From: an uncultured bacterium
GTDB lineage: Bacteria > Cyanobacteriota > Vampirovibrionia > Gastranaerophilales > Gastranaerophilaceae
Length of the DNA stretch: 64,000 nt
Reading direction: 5' to 3'
Assembly (NCBI GenBank): GCA_902801985.1
Contig: CADCKD010000005.1
Span: forward strand, 39,785 to 103,784
This document shows positions 55,342 through 63,951 of this stretch, piece by piece (the first letter of the stretch is position 1; each line of letters opens with the position of its first letter). The translations under genes were made by a program, and so were the position numbers. The notes beneath the pieces are model-generated. The model was not told the DNA's origin. It saw nothing but the letters and a program-made list of their open reading frames with translations, and searched no databases.

Positions 55342-56365
55342 TTTTTTAGAAAATAATTTTGATACAATTGCAAATAATTTTATAAATTTAAAAAGGAATA
55401 TTCCTGTAATTAACGATATAGTTAATGTTTGTACTAAATCTCTCCAGAACGGGAATAAAATAATGTTTTGCGGTAACGGCGGTTCGGCATCTGATTCTCA
55501 GCATTTAGCCGCAGAACTTGTCGGTAGGTATAAAATTAATAGAAAAGCTTATAATTCTATTGCTCTGACAACTGACACTTCTATTTTAACTGCAGTAGGC
55601 AATGATTTTGGTTATGACACAATATTTGAAAGGCAAGTTGAAGGTATTGGGCAAAAAGGGGATGTTCTTTTTGGAATATCAACAAGCGGTAACAGTAAAA
55701 ATATCATATTAGCCTTTAAAAAAGCAAAGGAAATGGGGATTATCACAGTTGCAATGACTGGAGAAACTCCAAGCAAAATGGGTGAAATTGCGGATTTCCT
55801 CATTAATGTGCCTTCTGCAACCACAAATAATATTCAAGAAATGCATATTGCCGTGGGGCATTCCATTTGTGAACTTATTGAGCAAAATATTGAACTTAAG
55901 TCAAAGGCACTGTTTTTGGATCGTGACGGGGTTATTAACGTTGATAAACATTATACTTATAAAATTGAAGACTTTGAATTTGTGGACGGAATTATAGATG
56001 TTTGTAAACAGGCTCAAAAAGAAGGTTATAAAATTATTATTATAAGTAATCAATCCGGAGTTGAACGTGGATATTTTACAATGGAGCAAATGAATAACTT
56101 TAACAATCACCTTAAGGAACAGCTCAGATTACATGGTGTAGAAGTAACAGATATTTTCTGTTGCCCATTACTTAATTCAAATGACAGAAAACCTAATTCC
56201 GGAATGTTTGAAAAAGCAAGAGCGAAATACAATATTGATATGTCCAAATCAGTTTCTATCGGGGATTCTGAACGGGACATAATAGCGGCAGAAAATGCCG
56301 GAGTTGGTAGAAATTATTTTATTTCTGAGTCGAAAAATTTAAAATCTCTTTTGGAACTAGTTTAA
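55334..56365 (+). CDS. Fused phosphoheptose isomerase (GmhA) and heptose bisphosphate phosphatase (GmhB)
   Basis: 343 residues. Residues 1-190 are a SIS-fold isomerase (sedoheptulose 7-phosphate to D-glycero-D-manno-heptose 7-phosphate): CGNGGSASDSQHLAAELVG. Residues 193-343 are a HAD phosphatase: FLDRDGVINVD, SNQSGVERGYF and GDSERDI. The GmhB zinc loop (CCPLLNSNDRKPNSGM) has lost some of the usual Cys/His. Together with HldE, four steps are encoded in two genes. Normal GmhA and GmhB are separate proteins. Confidence 0.93.
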   Translation: MHNFLENNFDTIANNFINLKRNIPVINDIVNVCTKSLQNGNKIMFCGNGGSASDSQHLAAELVGRYKINRKAYNSIALTTDTSILTAVGNDFGYDTIFERQVEGIGQKGDVLFGISTSGNSKNIILAFKKAKEMGIITVAMTGETPSKMGEIADFLINVPSATTNNIQEMHIAVGHSICELIEQNIELKSKALFLDRDGVINVDKHYTYKIEDFEFVDGIIDVCKQAQKEGYKIIIISNQSGVERGYFTMEQMNNFNNHLKEQLRLHGVEVTDIFCCPLLNSNDRKPNSGMFEKARAKYNIDMSKSVSIGDSERDIIAAENAGVGRNYFISESKNLKSLLELV

Positions 56366-56396
56366 GAGTAGTATTAAATTATAAAGGTTGTTCAGT

Positions 56397-57416
56397 ATGG
56401 ATAAAAAGTTTTCAATAATAGTTCCAATATATAATACAGAAAAATATTTGCCGGAATGCGTTGAAAGTGTTATTTGCCAAACATACAAAAATTTGGAAAT
56501 AATACTTGTTAATGATGGCTCTTTAGGTAATGCAGATGAGATTTGTAAAAAATACTTGGCGCTTGATACGCGGATAAAATATTTTTCTAAAAAAAATGAA
56601 GGTGTTGCAATAGCCAGGAATTTTGGTATTGCAAAAGCTTCAGGGGATTATATTTTTTGTTTGGATTCAGATGATACTTTGGATAAATTTTTTGTGGAAG
56701 AGCTATACAAAAGTTTTAAAAAATCAGGGAGTGAATTATTAGTTGTAGGCTCTCAATTTAATGATGATATAAAAATGATTGGCGGACTTCCAACGTGGGG
56801 TTTTGCAGTATCCAAAGCAATTCTTGATAAATACCCTGATATCAGATTTCAAGAGGGATTTCAACCATGCGAAGATGGATTATTCTCTCACAAACTTTTA
56901 GCAGTAGTTAATAATGTTTCAAAATGTAATAATGCAAAATATATTTATCGTTCTAATCCAAATTCATGTGAACATAATATTAATATAAAAAAAATACTTA
57001 ATGATATTCCCCAGTGGCTTAATATACTTGAAAATTTTTATGATAAATATAATTTGTGGCAAACGCATAAACTTCATTTACTTTTATTTGTTGAAATAGA
57101 GCCTTTTGGAAGATTAAATACTTTAAAATTGAATTTGTTCCAGAAAATATATCTTGCCAAATTACTTTTGAATTTTATTTGTAAACATAATTTACTTTCA
57201 AGTGTTGATATAAGTTGCTTTACTCCTAAATTCCAAATTTTTATAAAATCAAAATCATATTTAAACTATATAAGTAACTATGCAAAGAGCAAAATTAGTA
57301 TAAGAAAATTCTCGCAAAAGATTTTTTCTGTTGTAAATGAGTATAGTGGGAATTTTCCTCATAAAGTTGTGACAATTTTTGGGCTAAAGATGAAATTTAA
57401 GAAGGCGAGAGTGTAA
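56397..57416 (+). CDS. Glycosyltransferase family 2
   Basis: 339 residues from ATG 56397 (AAAGG about ten bases before; the frame opens at a TTG three codons earlier that is too close to it). IIVPIYNTEKYLPECVESV, VNDGSLGNADEI and LDSDDTLDKF are the typical GT-A motifs. A longer C-terminal helical part (200-340) follows. Adds a sugar of unknown kind. Confidence 0.93.
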   Translation: MDKKFSIIVPIYNTEKYLPECVESVICQTYKNLEIILVNDGSLGNADEICKKYLALDTRIKYFSKKNEGVAIARNFGIAKASGDYIFCLDSDDTLDKFFVEELYKSFKKSGSELLVVGSQFNDDIKMIGGLPTWGFAVSKAILDKYPDIRFQEGFQPCEDGLFSHKLLAVVNNVSKCNNAKYIYRSNPNSCEHNINIKKILNDIPQWLNILENFYDKYNLWQTHKLHLLLFVEIEPFGRLNTLKLNLFQKIYLAKLLLNFICKHNLLSSVDISCFTPKFQIFIKSKSYLNYISNYAKSKISIRKFSQKIFSVVNEYSGNFPHKVVTIFGLKMKFKKARV

Positions 57417-57420
57417 CTTT

Positions 57421-58587
57421 ATGAATATTAAAAATAAAAAACTTCTATTGATAGATAATATGAACGTAGTAGATGGTCAGGGCGGAGTTGAGCATGTTCT
57501 ATGTAATATGGCAAACGTTATGTCCCGTGCCGGTATGAACGTGCTTCTTGCAACTATGGAAAATAAAATAGGAGTTCCATTTTATAGTCTTGATGAAAAA
57601 GTAAAATTTTATAATATATATCAGAAGAAAAATATTTTCGAAAAAATTAAACGTGAGTTAACTCCTAAAAGAAAGCGATATTTAAGAGAATTAAAATATA
57701 AAGCCGGGTTGTGGGATAATTTTATCAAACTTCAAAAACCTGATATAATTATTTGTTTTTCTTTGCCGACATTATTAGAGGTTACGTATAATAAAAACTA
57801 TAATATCCCTGTAATTTTAACAATTCATGGAGATCCGTCAAATGATTATACCAATCGTTTTGATTTCAGACCTGATTATATGAATGAGTTATATAAGGAA
57901 GCATATGCAAAAGCTGATTGTATTCAAGTATTGTTAGATAGCTATAAAAATACTGTTCCAAATACATTTAGAGGCAAGTTATATACTATAGCAAATGTCG
58001 CGCCTTATAATGATTATACAATCGATTATAATAAATCAGGGATAAAAAAGATTGTATGCATTGCGAGCTTGTGTGATAGAAAGCATCAAGATCTTTTGAT
58101 CAATGCATTCTCTTGTATTGCAAAGGATTATCCTGATTGGATTTTAGAATTGTGGGGCTCCGGAGATAAAAAAGAGGTATATAAAAATATAATTAATAAC
58201 AATCAAATGAGCGATAGAATATTTTTGAAAGGCTCCACACGGAATTCATATAAAGTGTTAAAAGATACTGATATCTTTGCTCTTCCAAGTACTTGTGAAG
58301 GTTGGCCTTTAGTTTTAGGTGAGGCTATGAGTATGGGTATTCCTTGTGTAGGTTTAAAAATTTGTGATGGCGTTAATGAAATTATAAGAAATAATGAAAA
58401 TGGTTTGCTAAGTAATGATTCGATAAATATCTTTTCAGAGAAGCTAAAAATTTTGATGAATAGTAAAATTTTAAGAAAACAATATGGATTGCAAAGTAAA
58501 AAAGATATGGACAGTTATGCTCCGGATATTATTTGGAATAAGTGGAAAGAGCTAATTTCTATTACTTTAGAAAATTATACTTCATAA
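57421..58587 (+). CDS. Glycosyltransferase family 4 (group 1)
   Basis: 388 residues of GT-B fold. The C-lobe motif CEGWPLVLGEAMSMGIPCVG has the catalytic Glu pattern, and an earlier GGVEHVLCNMANVM binds acceptor. It is the last gene of the operon. The ribosome binding site is only GAGAG. Donor unknown. Confidence 0.92.
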   Translation: MNIKNKKLLLIDNMNVVDGQGGVEHVLCNMANVMSRAGMNVLLATMENKIGVPFYSLDEKVKFYNIYQKKNIFEKIKRELTPKRKRYLRELKYKAGLWDNFIKLQKPDIIICFSLPTLLEVTYNKNYNIPVILTIHGDPSNDYTNRFDFRPDYMNELYKEAYAKADCIQVLLDSYKNTVPNTFRGKLYTIANVAPYNDYTIDYNKSGIKKIVCIASLCDRKHQDLLINAFSCIAKDYPDWILELWGSGDKKEVYKNIINNNQMSDRIFLKGSTRNSYKVLKDTDIFALPSTCEGWPLVLGEAMSMGIPCVGLKICDGVNEIIRNNENGLLSNDSINIFSEKLKILMNSKILRKQYGLQSKKDMDSYAPDIIWNKWKELISITLENYTS

Positions 58588-58594
58588 CCCTAAA

Positions 58595-59389
58595 TCAATT
58601 TGGAATTTTTTGGTAAATATATGGCAGGATTTCAACAAAATTTTTTGATTCTATATATTGGTCAAGTGTTTTGTGTGTGTCACAATCAAATCCCCCAATA
58701 ACAAATAAACTGCCCGGTTTGAGCTTTTGGGCTACTATGTCAATAAAATATCTTGCGCGTGTTATATCAAAGTATCCAAGTATATTTCGGCACATTAAAA
58801 TAGTATCAAAATTGTCTTCTAATTCATCCAAAACTTTATACATATCTTTGTTATTGAATTGTACATTCTTTGTTAGCTCTTCGCTGACTTTGTATGTTTT
58901 GTATGCAAAATCGCCTGTATTATTCGGCCCGCTTTCAAATATGTAGTCATTGTCTATAATTAGTTTTGTACCTGTTTTTGCAAAATATTTATTGTTGCCG
59001 TTGGTGTAGATTTCGAGGTTATCAATATCTGTTTTTGTAAGATTTATATAACCGCTTTTTGCGGCTCTTACTACCTCAGGATCTATGTCATAGGCTTGGA
59101 GTGGTAAGAATTTTTTAGCAAATTGGGGGCTTTCTTCAAGCATAGAAATTATAAATGAATATGCTTCCGAACCGTCAGATGACGCAAATTGTACAACATT
59201 AACTTTGGGTTTGTTTTTAAAATTTTGTATTGCACAATTTGCAAGTTTCGGCCAGTCCAGATCATCACGGAACAAAAATGTCATAGTGCCAATATATTCT
59301 TCTTTTTTTGTAATATATGTTCTGGCATTTGAGCTAAAAGACACTTTATTTGGGGTGTTGTAATTATATGTGTAAAAATTAACTTTCAT
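58595..59389 (-). CDS. CheR-like SAM-dependent methyltransferase
   Basis: 264 residues. FLFRDDLDWPKL, FASSDGSEAYSF and LMCRNILGYFD match the CheR motifs (FFRD, STGEEPYS and CRNVLIYF), so the fold is a CheR-type protein methylase. No chemoreceptor or other che gene is near, and the CheR GEE is GSE here. The N-terminus MKVNFYTYNYNTPNKVSFSS is an Asn/Tyr-rich extension. Target unknown; it is convergent with the GT operon. Confidence 0.82.
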   Translation of the reverse strand: MKVNFYTYNYNTPNKVSFSSNARTYITKKEEYIGTMTFLFRDDLDWPKLANCAIQNFKNKPKVNVVQFASSDGSEAYSFIISMLEESPQFAKKFLPLQAYDIDPEVVRAAKSGYINLTKTDIDNLEIYTNGNNKYFAKTGTKLIIDNDYIFESGPNNTGDFAYKTYKVSEELTKNVQFNNKDMYKVLDELEDNFDTILMCRNILGYFDITRARYFIDIVAQKLKPGSLFVIGGFDCDTHKTLDQYIESKNFVEILPYIYQKIPN

Positions 59390-59544
59390 ATTCTATTAAA
59401 GGCTTCTAAAAATATTTTTTGCTTAATATTTTATGTAATTCTTCTGTCGCAGCGCTCTCTTTGAATAGCAAATGTAATACTCTATTTACATTATGGCTTT
59501 GTGTATTTATATATGCTAGAATTATACGAAACTTGGAGGGAGAA

Positions 59545-59739
59545 ATGGTTAGAATTGTACTAAGATTATTATTGATTTTAATTCTTGTATTTAATGCAGT
59601 ATTGTTGATAATTTCGTCATTGACAGGGGTAAATGTATATCAAAAATACGGCAAACAAATTTTAATCGGAGTCAGTATTTTTGCCGGTATGGTTATTGCT
59701 TTTTATGTAGCGTTAGCATTGTTGGGAATTACTGATTAG
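59545..59739 (+). CDS. Small two-helix membrane protein
   Basis: 64 residues from ATG 59545 (GGAGGGAGAA before it; the frame opens 42 codons earlier but has no coding look there). Two membrane helices (4-27 and 40-58). Twelve bases before the prohibitin gene and likely co-transcribed. Unknown function. Confidence 0.75.
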   Translation: MVRIVLRLLLILILVFNAVLLIISSLTGVNVYQKYGKQILIGVSIFAGMVIAFYVALALLGITD

Positions 59740-59751
59740 TATAGGTTTAGT

Positions 59752-60624
59752 ATGAAAAAGCATAAAAAAACAAATCAAGAAAAAATATTAGATTACATGG
59801 AATATACGAGAGGAGAAATTGTCGGTATGATGAGTAAATTAAGAGTATTGGGCTCAGCAACAACTATTGTAGTATTCTTGCTGATAGTATTTTTATTAAT
59901 GTTCAATCCTATTGCGATTGTAGGTGTAGGTGAACGAGGGGTTAAGGTTACTTTGGGTAAAACTTCTCCTGAAAGTTACGGAGAAGGTGTGCATTTTGTA
60001 ACTCCGTTTATTTCTCATATGCACAAAATGGATGTTAAAACAGTTAAATCAAACATCTCTACAATGGCACAATCAAAAGATATTCAACAGGCAAAAATAG
60101 TTTATGTTGTAAACTACAATCTGATGCCTGATTATGCACCGAAAATGTACAGAGAAGTTGGTAAGGATTATTTAAACGTTATTATTTCACCAACTGTTGA
60201 AGGTATTGTAAAAGATGTTATTGGTAAATGGAATGCGCAAGATATCGTTGCTAACCGTGAAAAAGTAGCATCTGAAATATTGAGCAAGTTGAGAGAAGAT
60301 TTGGGTGCAAAATATATAAATGTTTCTGATTTCCAAATTACGGAAATTCAATATTCAAATGCATTTGAACAGGCAATCGAAAATAAAGTTACAGCAGAAC
60401 AGGATGCTCTAAAGGCTAAGAATGTAACTATTCAGGTTCAAGAAGAAGCAAGACAAAAAGTTATTGCAGCAGAAGCCGAGGCAAGGTCAATGGCTATACG
60501 TGCTCAGGCATTGAGTCAAAACAAAGCACTTGTTGAATATGAAGCAGTAAAAAAATGGGATGGAAAATTGCCTGAGTATATGTTAGGTAATTCGGTACCG
60601 TTTATAAATTTGAACAAAAAATAA
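59752..60624 (+). CDS. Prohibitin/SPFH-domain membrane protein
   Basis: 290 residues. A single N-terminal helix (about 40-60), then an SPFH domain (VGVGERGVKVTLGK, YAPKMYREVGKDYLN) and a C-terminal coiled coil (KAKNVTIQVQEEARQKVIAAEAEARS). Such proteins scaffold membrane microdomains and regulate proteases like FtsH. Ends with a terminator. Confidence 0.9.
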   Translation: MKKHKKTNQEKILDYMEYTRGEIVGMMSKLRVLGSATTIVVFLLIVFLLMFNPIAIVGVGERGVKVTLGKTSPESYGEGVHFVTPFISHMHKMDVKTVKSNISTMAQSKDIQQAKIVYVVNYNLMPDYAPKMYREVGKDYLNVIISPTVEGIVKDVIGKWNAQDIVANREKVASEILSKLREDLGAKYINVSDFQITEIQYSNAFEQAIENKVTAEQDALKAKNVTIQVQEEARQKVIAAEAEARSMAIRAQALSQNKALVEYEAVKKWDGKLPEYMLGNSVPFINLNKK

Positions 60625-60629
60625 ATTAA

Positions 60630-60660
60630 AAAAGGGCGGGGTTCCAATCCCGCCTTTTTA
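60630..60660. terminator. Bidirectional terminator
   Basis: GGCGGG/CCCGCC stem with A-run before and T-run after, between convergent genes. Confidence 0.9.
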
Positions 60661-61371
60661 TTTGTGACTTATTAAATCTTTTATTACTTCTCCCGCAATA
60701 ATCAACCCTACGACAGACGGCACAAATGCAATACTGCCAGGAATTTGTTTTTTAGAAAAATTTTCTTCTCCGGATGTGTTAGGTTTTATTGGGGTTTCTT
60801 TTGAATACACAACTTTAACATCTGTTATTTTACGTTTTTTTAGCTCTGTTCTGATTACTCTTGCAAGCGGGCACACGGTTGTTTTTGAAATATCTGAGAC
60901 TTCAAATTTTGTCGGGTCAAGTTTATTCCCTGCACCCATTGAACATATTATCGGAATTTTGTGTTCTTTAGCTTTTTCTATCAGTGCAAGTTTTCCTGAA
61001 ACAGTGTCTATTGCATCTATTATGTAATCATAATTTTTAAAATCAAATTCGTGTGCGTTTTGGGGGGTAAAAAACATGTTGTAAGCTTTTACGTTGGCAT
61101 CGGGATTTATTTCTAATATGCGTTCTTTTGCGACATCCACTTTCAAGCGCTCGAGAGTTTTGGTTGTGGCAATAATTTGTCTGTTTATGTTGGATTCACA
61201 GACTGTGTCATTATCTATGATGTCAATATAACCGACAGCGCTTCTTGCCAAGGCTTCTATGACGTATCCTCCGACACCTCCAACTCCAAAAACTGCAACT
61301 CTGGATTTTGCGAGTTTTTCTATTCCTTCTTTACCTATTAAAAGCTGTGTTCTTGAAAATTTTTCTTCCAT
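60658..61371 (-). CDS. tcdA: tRNA threonylcarbamoyladenosine dehydratase
   Basis: 237 residues. Makes cyclic t6A in tRNAs that decode ANN codons, using ATP. E1-like domain with GVGGVGGYVIEAL, the adenylation Arg in NINRQ, and MGAGNKLDP. The KKRKITDVKVVYSKE segment is TcdA-typical. Starts right after the upstream gene's stop. Confidence 0.92.
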   Translation of the reverse strand: MEEKFSRTQLLIGKEGIEKLAKSRVAVFGVGGVGGYVIEALARSAVGYIDIIDNDTVCESNINRQIIATTKTLERLKVDVAKERILEINPDANVKAYNMFFTPQNAHEFDFKNYDYIIDAIDTVSGKLALIEKAKEHKIPIICSMGAGNKLDPTKFEVSDISKTTVCPLARVIRTELKKRKITDVKVVYSKETPIKPNTSGEENFSKKQIPGSIAFVPSVVGLIIAGEVIKDLISHK

Positions 61372-61384
61372 TATAACTCCGTTG

Positions 61385-62350
61385 TTAGATTTCGTTTTGT
61401 TCTAAAATATCTTGCAATGTTTGGGCGGATTTTTTTAGATTTGATATTTCTTCTTCGTTTAATTGTATTGGAACGTGTGTTTCTACTCCATCTTTACCTA
61501 TAATAGCGGGCATAGATAAACAGATGTCTTTTATCCCGTATTCTCCGTGAATCATAGAAGAAATTGGCAGTATAGATTTCTCATCCCGAACAATTGCTTC
61601 ACAAATACGTTTTACAGCCATTGCAACTCCGTAATATGTAGCTTTTTTCTTTTCTATAATTTCATAAGCACTGTTTTTAACATTTTGTGCAATTATTTTT
61701 GTTGCTTTTTCGTGGTCAAAATGTCCTCTCATTTCACAAAATTTGTGAAGCGGAATTCCCGAAACATTAGCTGATGACCAGGCTGCTATTTCAGAATCCC
61801 CGTGTTCTCCTATTATAAAAGCGTGTACACTTCTTGGGTCAACATTCAGACGATTCCCAAGTTCATATTTTAGTCTTGCTGTATCTAAAACTGTTCCTGA
61901 ACCTATTACTTTATTCTCAGGTAAACCTGACAATTTTAAAGCTACGGAGGTCAGTATATCAACAGGGTTAGCGACAATCAAAAGTATTCCGTTAAAATTT
62001 CTTTTTTTGATTTCAGGAATAATAGATTTGAATATTGATATGTTTTTTTTAACTAGGTCAAGTCTTGTTTCTCCGTTTTTTTGATTTGCTCCGGCACTGA
62101 TTATTATTAATGATGCATCTTTTATATCATCATAATCCCCTGCATATATTTTAATCGGTTTAGAAAAAGGTACACCATGGCTGATATCGAGTGCTTCCCC
62201 TTGTGCTTTTGCTTTGTCGGAATCTATAAGCACCATTTCTGAAAACAAACCGGATTGCATAATACTGAAACAACATGCGGCTCCGACAAATCCACAGCCA
62301 ATCATAACGACTTTTCTAACATTAGTGCAATGTAAACAGTTTTTGTCCAT
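61385..62350 (-). CDS. ldh: L-lactate dehydrogenase
   Basis: 321 residues. Regenerates NAD+ by reducing pyruvate. GCGFVGAACCF (NAD loop), NQKNGETRLDLVKKN (substrate Arg), NPVDILT, and GEHGDSE with the catalytic His are present. Gln rather than Arg lies at the specificity position (NQKNGETR), which favours lactate over malate. ATG 62350 follows GAGAGG; the frame opens at a TTG four codons earlier. Confidence 0.94.
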   Translation of the reverse strand: MDKNCLHCTNVRKVVMIGCGFVGAACCFSIMQSGLFSEMVLIDSDKAKAQGEALDISHGVPFSKPIKIYAGDYDDIKDASLIIISAGANQKNGETRLDLVKKNISIFKSIIPEIKKRNFNGILLIVANPVDILTSVALKLSGLPENKVIGSGTVLDTARLKYELGNRLNVDPRSVHAFIIGEHGDSEIAAWSSANVSGIPLHKFCEMRGHFDHEKATKIIAQNVKNSAYEIIEKKKATYYGVAMAVKRICEAIVRDEKSILPISSMIHGEYGIKDICLSMPAIIGKDGVETHVPIQLNEEEISNLKKSAQTLQDILEQNEI

Positions 62351-62792
62351 TTTACCTCTCAAAAAAATAATAGAATAATTAGTATAATATAAATTATTAT
62401 ACTATAATTATCCTTTTAATGGACCAAAAATTGAATATACATATTGGGCAGATCTTTTGTATGCATAAAAAACTCACAAAAGTAGGATTTTTTTCAATTC
62501 GGGAACGACGAGGCTCGACTACTGGCTTGCTTGAAAATCTAAAGCTACTCGCTTTGATTTTCTACGCAATCTGCGTATACTTTATCTCTAAAACTCGTGA
62601 CAAAGGCCGCTCGTTCTGAACCTAATTTGTTCCGTGTAAATAAACAGATAGTATGGTTTCGTTAGACATATAGTTTGCACTTTTTGGTAAAGTTGAATTG
62701 TAACAATTTTTTATAATGTCGTGATAAATAATCAATTTTTTCGATGTAATTTACTTTATATACGTATAGGGGATATTATAAGGGAAATACTT
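62351..62792. other. Intergenic region containing repeat copy 1
   Basis: Holds the first 92-base repeat (62500-62591). A ggggatattataaggga segment immediately precedes the next gene. The 66-residue ORF at 62419 is not convincing. Confidence 0.6.
62500..62591. repeat. 92-bp direct repeat, copy 1
   Basis: cgggaacgacgaggctcgac through tgcgtatactttatctctaa; every base is the same as copy 2 at 63909-64000. The repeat has internal imperfect inverted parts (aaatctaaagctactc and gctttgattttc). Confidence 0.92.
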
Positions 62793-63608
62793 ATGGGAAT
62801 AGCAAAAATTGCATTAAATTTCATGGTTGAGCGAAGCGGGAAACTTGCCAAAAGTTTGTTATGCTCAAAACCACAAAAAATTGCTAATATAAAAGGATTG
62901 CAATATTGTAGTGAAGTTAAAACAGATAAATTAACTGTTAATAATCCTTTTATAAATTATATAAAAAAACATTTTGGGAGATATATTAATATTGCAGAAG
63001 TTCCCAGAAGAGCTAAATTTGATGAGAAATTGTTGGAATTGCCAGAAAAATATAGAGGAGGTTTTGGTAGTTTCTCAGCTGATGATGCTTCAACTTACGC
63101 TATGGAAATAACACGAAAAGAAAGAGCTATTGAATTAGCTAAAACAAATCCAATAGTTGCAAAAAATTTAGCAAATAAACCATATTTAATTGAATTTAGC
63201 GAAGAAGAACTTATAAGTAAAAAAATACTTGACAATGCATTCAAAAATGTTGAGCCTATAAAATCAAATTGTATAGAGTATAGAGGAGTAAAATTAGAAA
63301 CGAATAGTCCTTTTTATAAGCAAATATCTAAATTGAAAAAAGGAGATATATACACAGAACCTGGATATATTTGGACATCTCCAGATAAAAACTACGCACA
63401 TGGTAGATATTCAGCCAAAACTATAGTTAAAGATATTGCAAAAAATCAAGCAAGTATTAGATACCATATACTAATGCCCGAAGGAAGTAGTATGCTATGT
63501 GTCGATAGAGCAAATCCTGAAACTTTAATAAAAGGGCAGTTTAAAGTTTGTGATGTTATAAAAAAAGATAATGATATTGACTTATTTGTAGAGCATATTT
63601 TTAATTAA
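62793..63608 (+). CDS. Candidate ADP-ribosyltransferase-fold protein
   Basis: 271 residues from ATG 62793 (TAAGGGA before it; the frame opens 24 codons earlier). The N-terminal 150 residues are helical, soluble and unfamiliar. The C-terminal 110 residues have the ART order: EYRGVKL (Arg site), YTEPGYIWTSPDKNYAHGRY (STS-like plus alpha), YHILMPEGSSMLCVD, and NPETLIKGQFKV, which aligns with the ExE of toxins such as ESEILLPPG (first Glu is Asn here). No signal peptide. Between two repeats. Tentative. Confidence 0.55.
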   Translation: MGIAKIALNFMVERSGKLAKSLLCSKPQKIANIKGLQYCSEVKTDKLTVNNPFINYIKKHFGRYINIAEVPRRAKFDEKLLELPEKYRGGFGSFSADDASTYAMEITRKERAIELAKTNPIVAKNLANKPYLIEFSEEELISKKILDNAFKNVEPIKSNCIEYRGVKLETNSPFYKQISKLKKGDIYTEPGYIWTSPDKNYAHGRYSAKTIVKDIAKNQASIRYHILMPEGSSMLCVDRANPETLIKGQFKVCDVIKKDNDIDLFVEHIFN

Positions 63609-63723
63609 GAATTGTTTGTTGTGCATATTTGTTGTAAAAGAACAAACAGCCTGTAGTGTGCAATTTTTTGCACCAAATTTAAATAACTATTATTGGAAAG
63701 TAAGCGACCGGTGAGAGTAAATA

Positions 63724-63951
63724 ATGAGTAAATATGGGCTCGGTTTTGGGGGTAAAGTTGCACTTCCGACCGCCAAAACCCCTATAAATAGTGAACTTTA
63801 TAAAAATAAAATATCAAATTTTATGAACCGCACCAACTCGATAAATACATTCCGAAATTTTAACAAAAAAATAAGCCCAACAAGTGGACTCTATTTTTTC
63901 GTAAATGGCGGGAACGACGAGGCTCGACTACTGGCTTGCTTGAAAATCTAA
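63724..63951 (+). CDS. Small protein, end possibly replaced by repeat
   Basis: 75 residues starting MSKYGLGFGGKVALPTAKTP, with GAGAG before the ATG. From about residue 63 the frame runs into the second 92-base repeat, so the original C-terminus may be lost. The first part is polar and Asn-rich. Unknown. Confidence 0.4.
   Translation: MSKYGLGFGGKVALPTAKTPINSELYKNKISNFMNRTNSINTFRNFNKKISPTSGLYFFVNGGNDEARLLACLKI

Noticed and set aside
62419..62619. 66-residue ORF before the ART-like gene
   Set aside because: Contains the 92-base repeat and has no good ribosome binding site.
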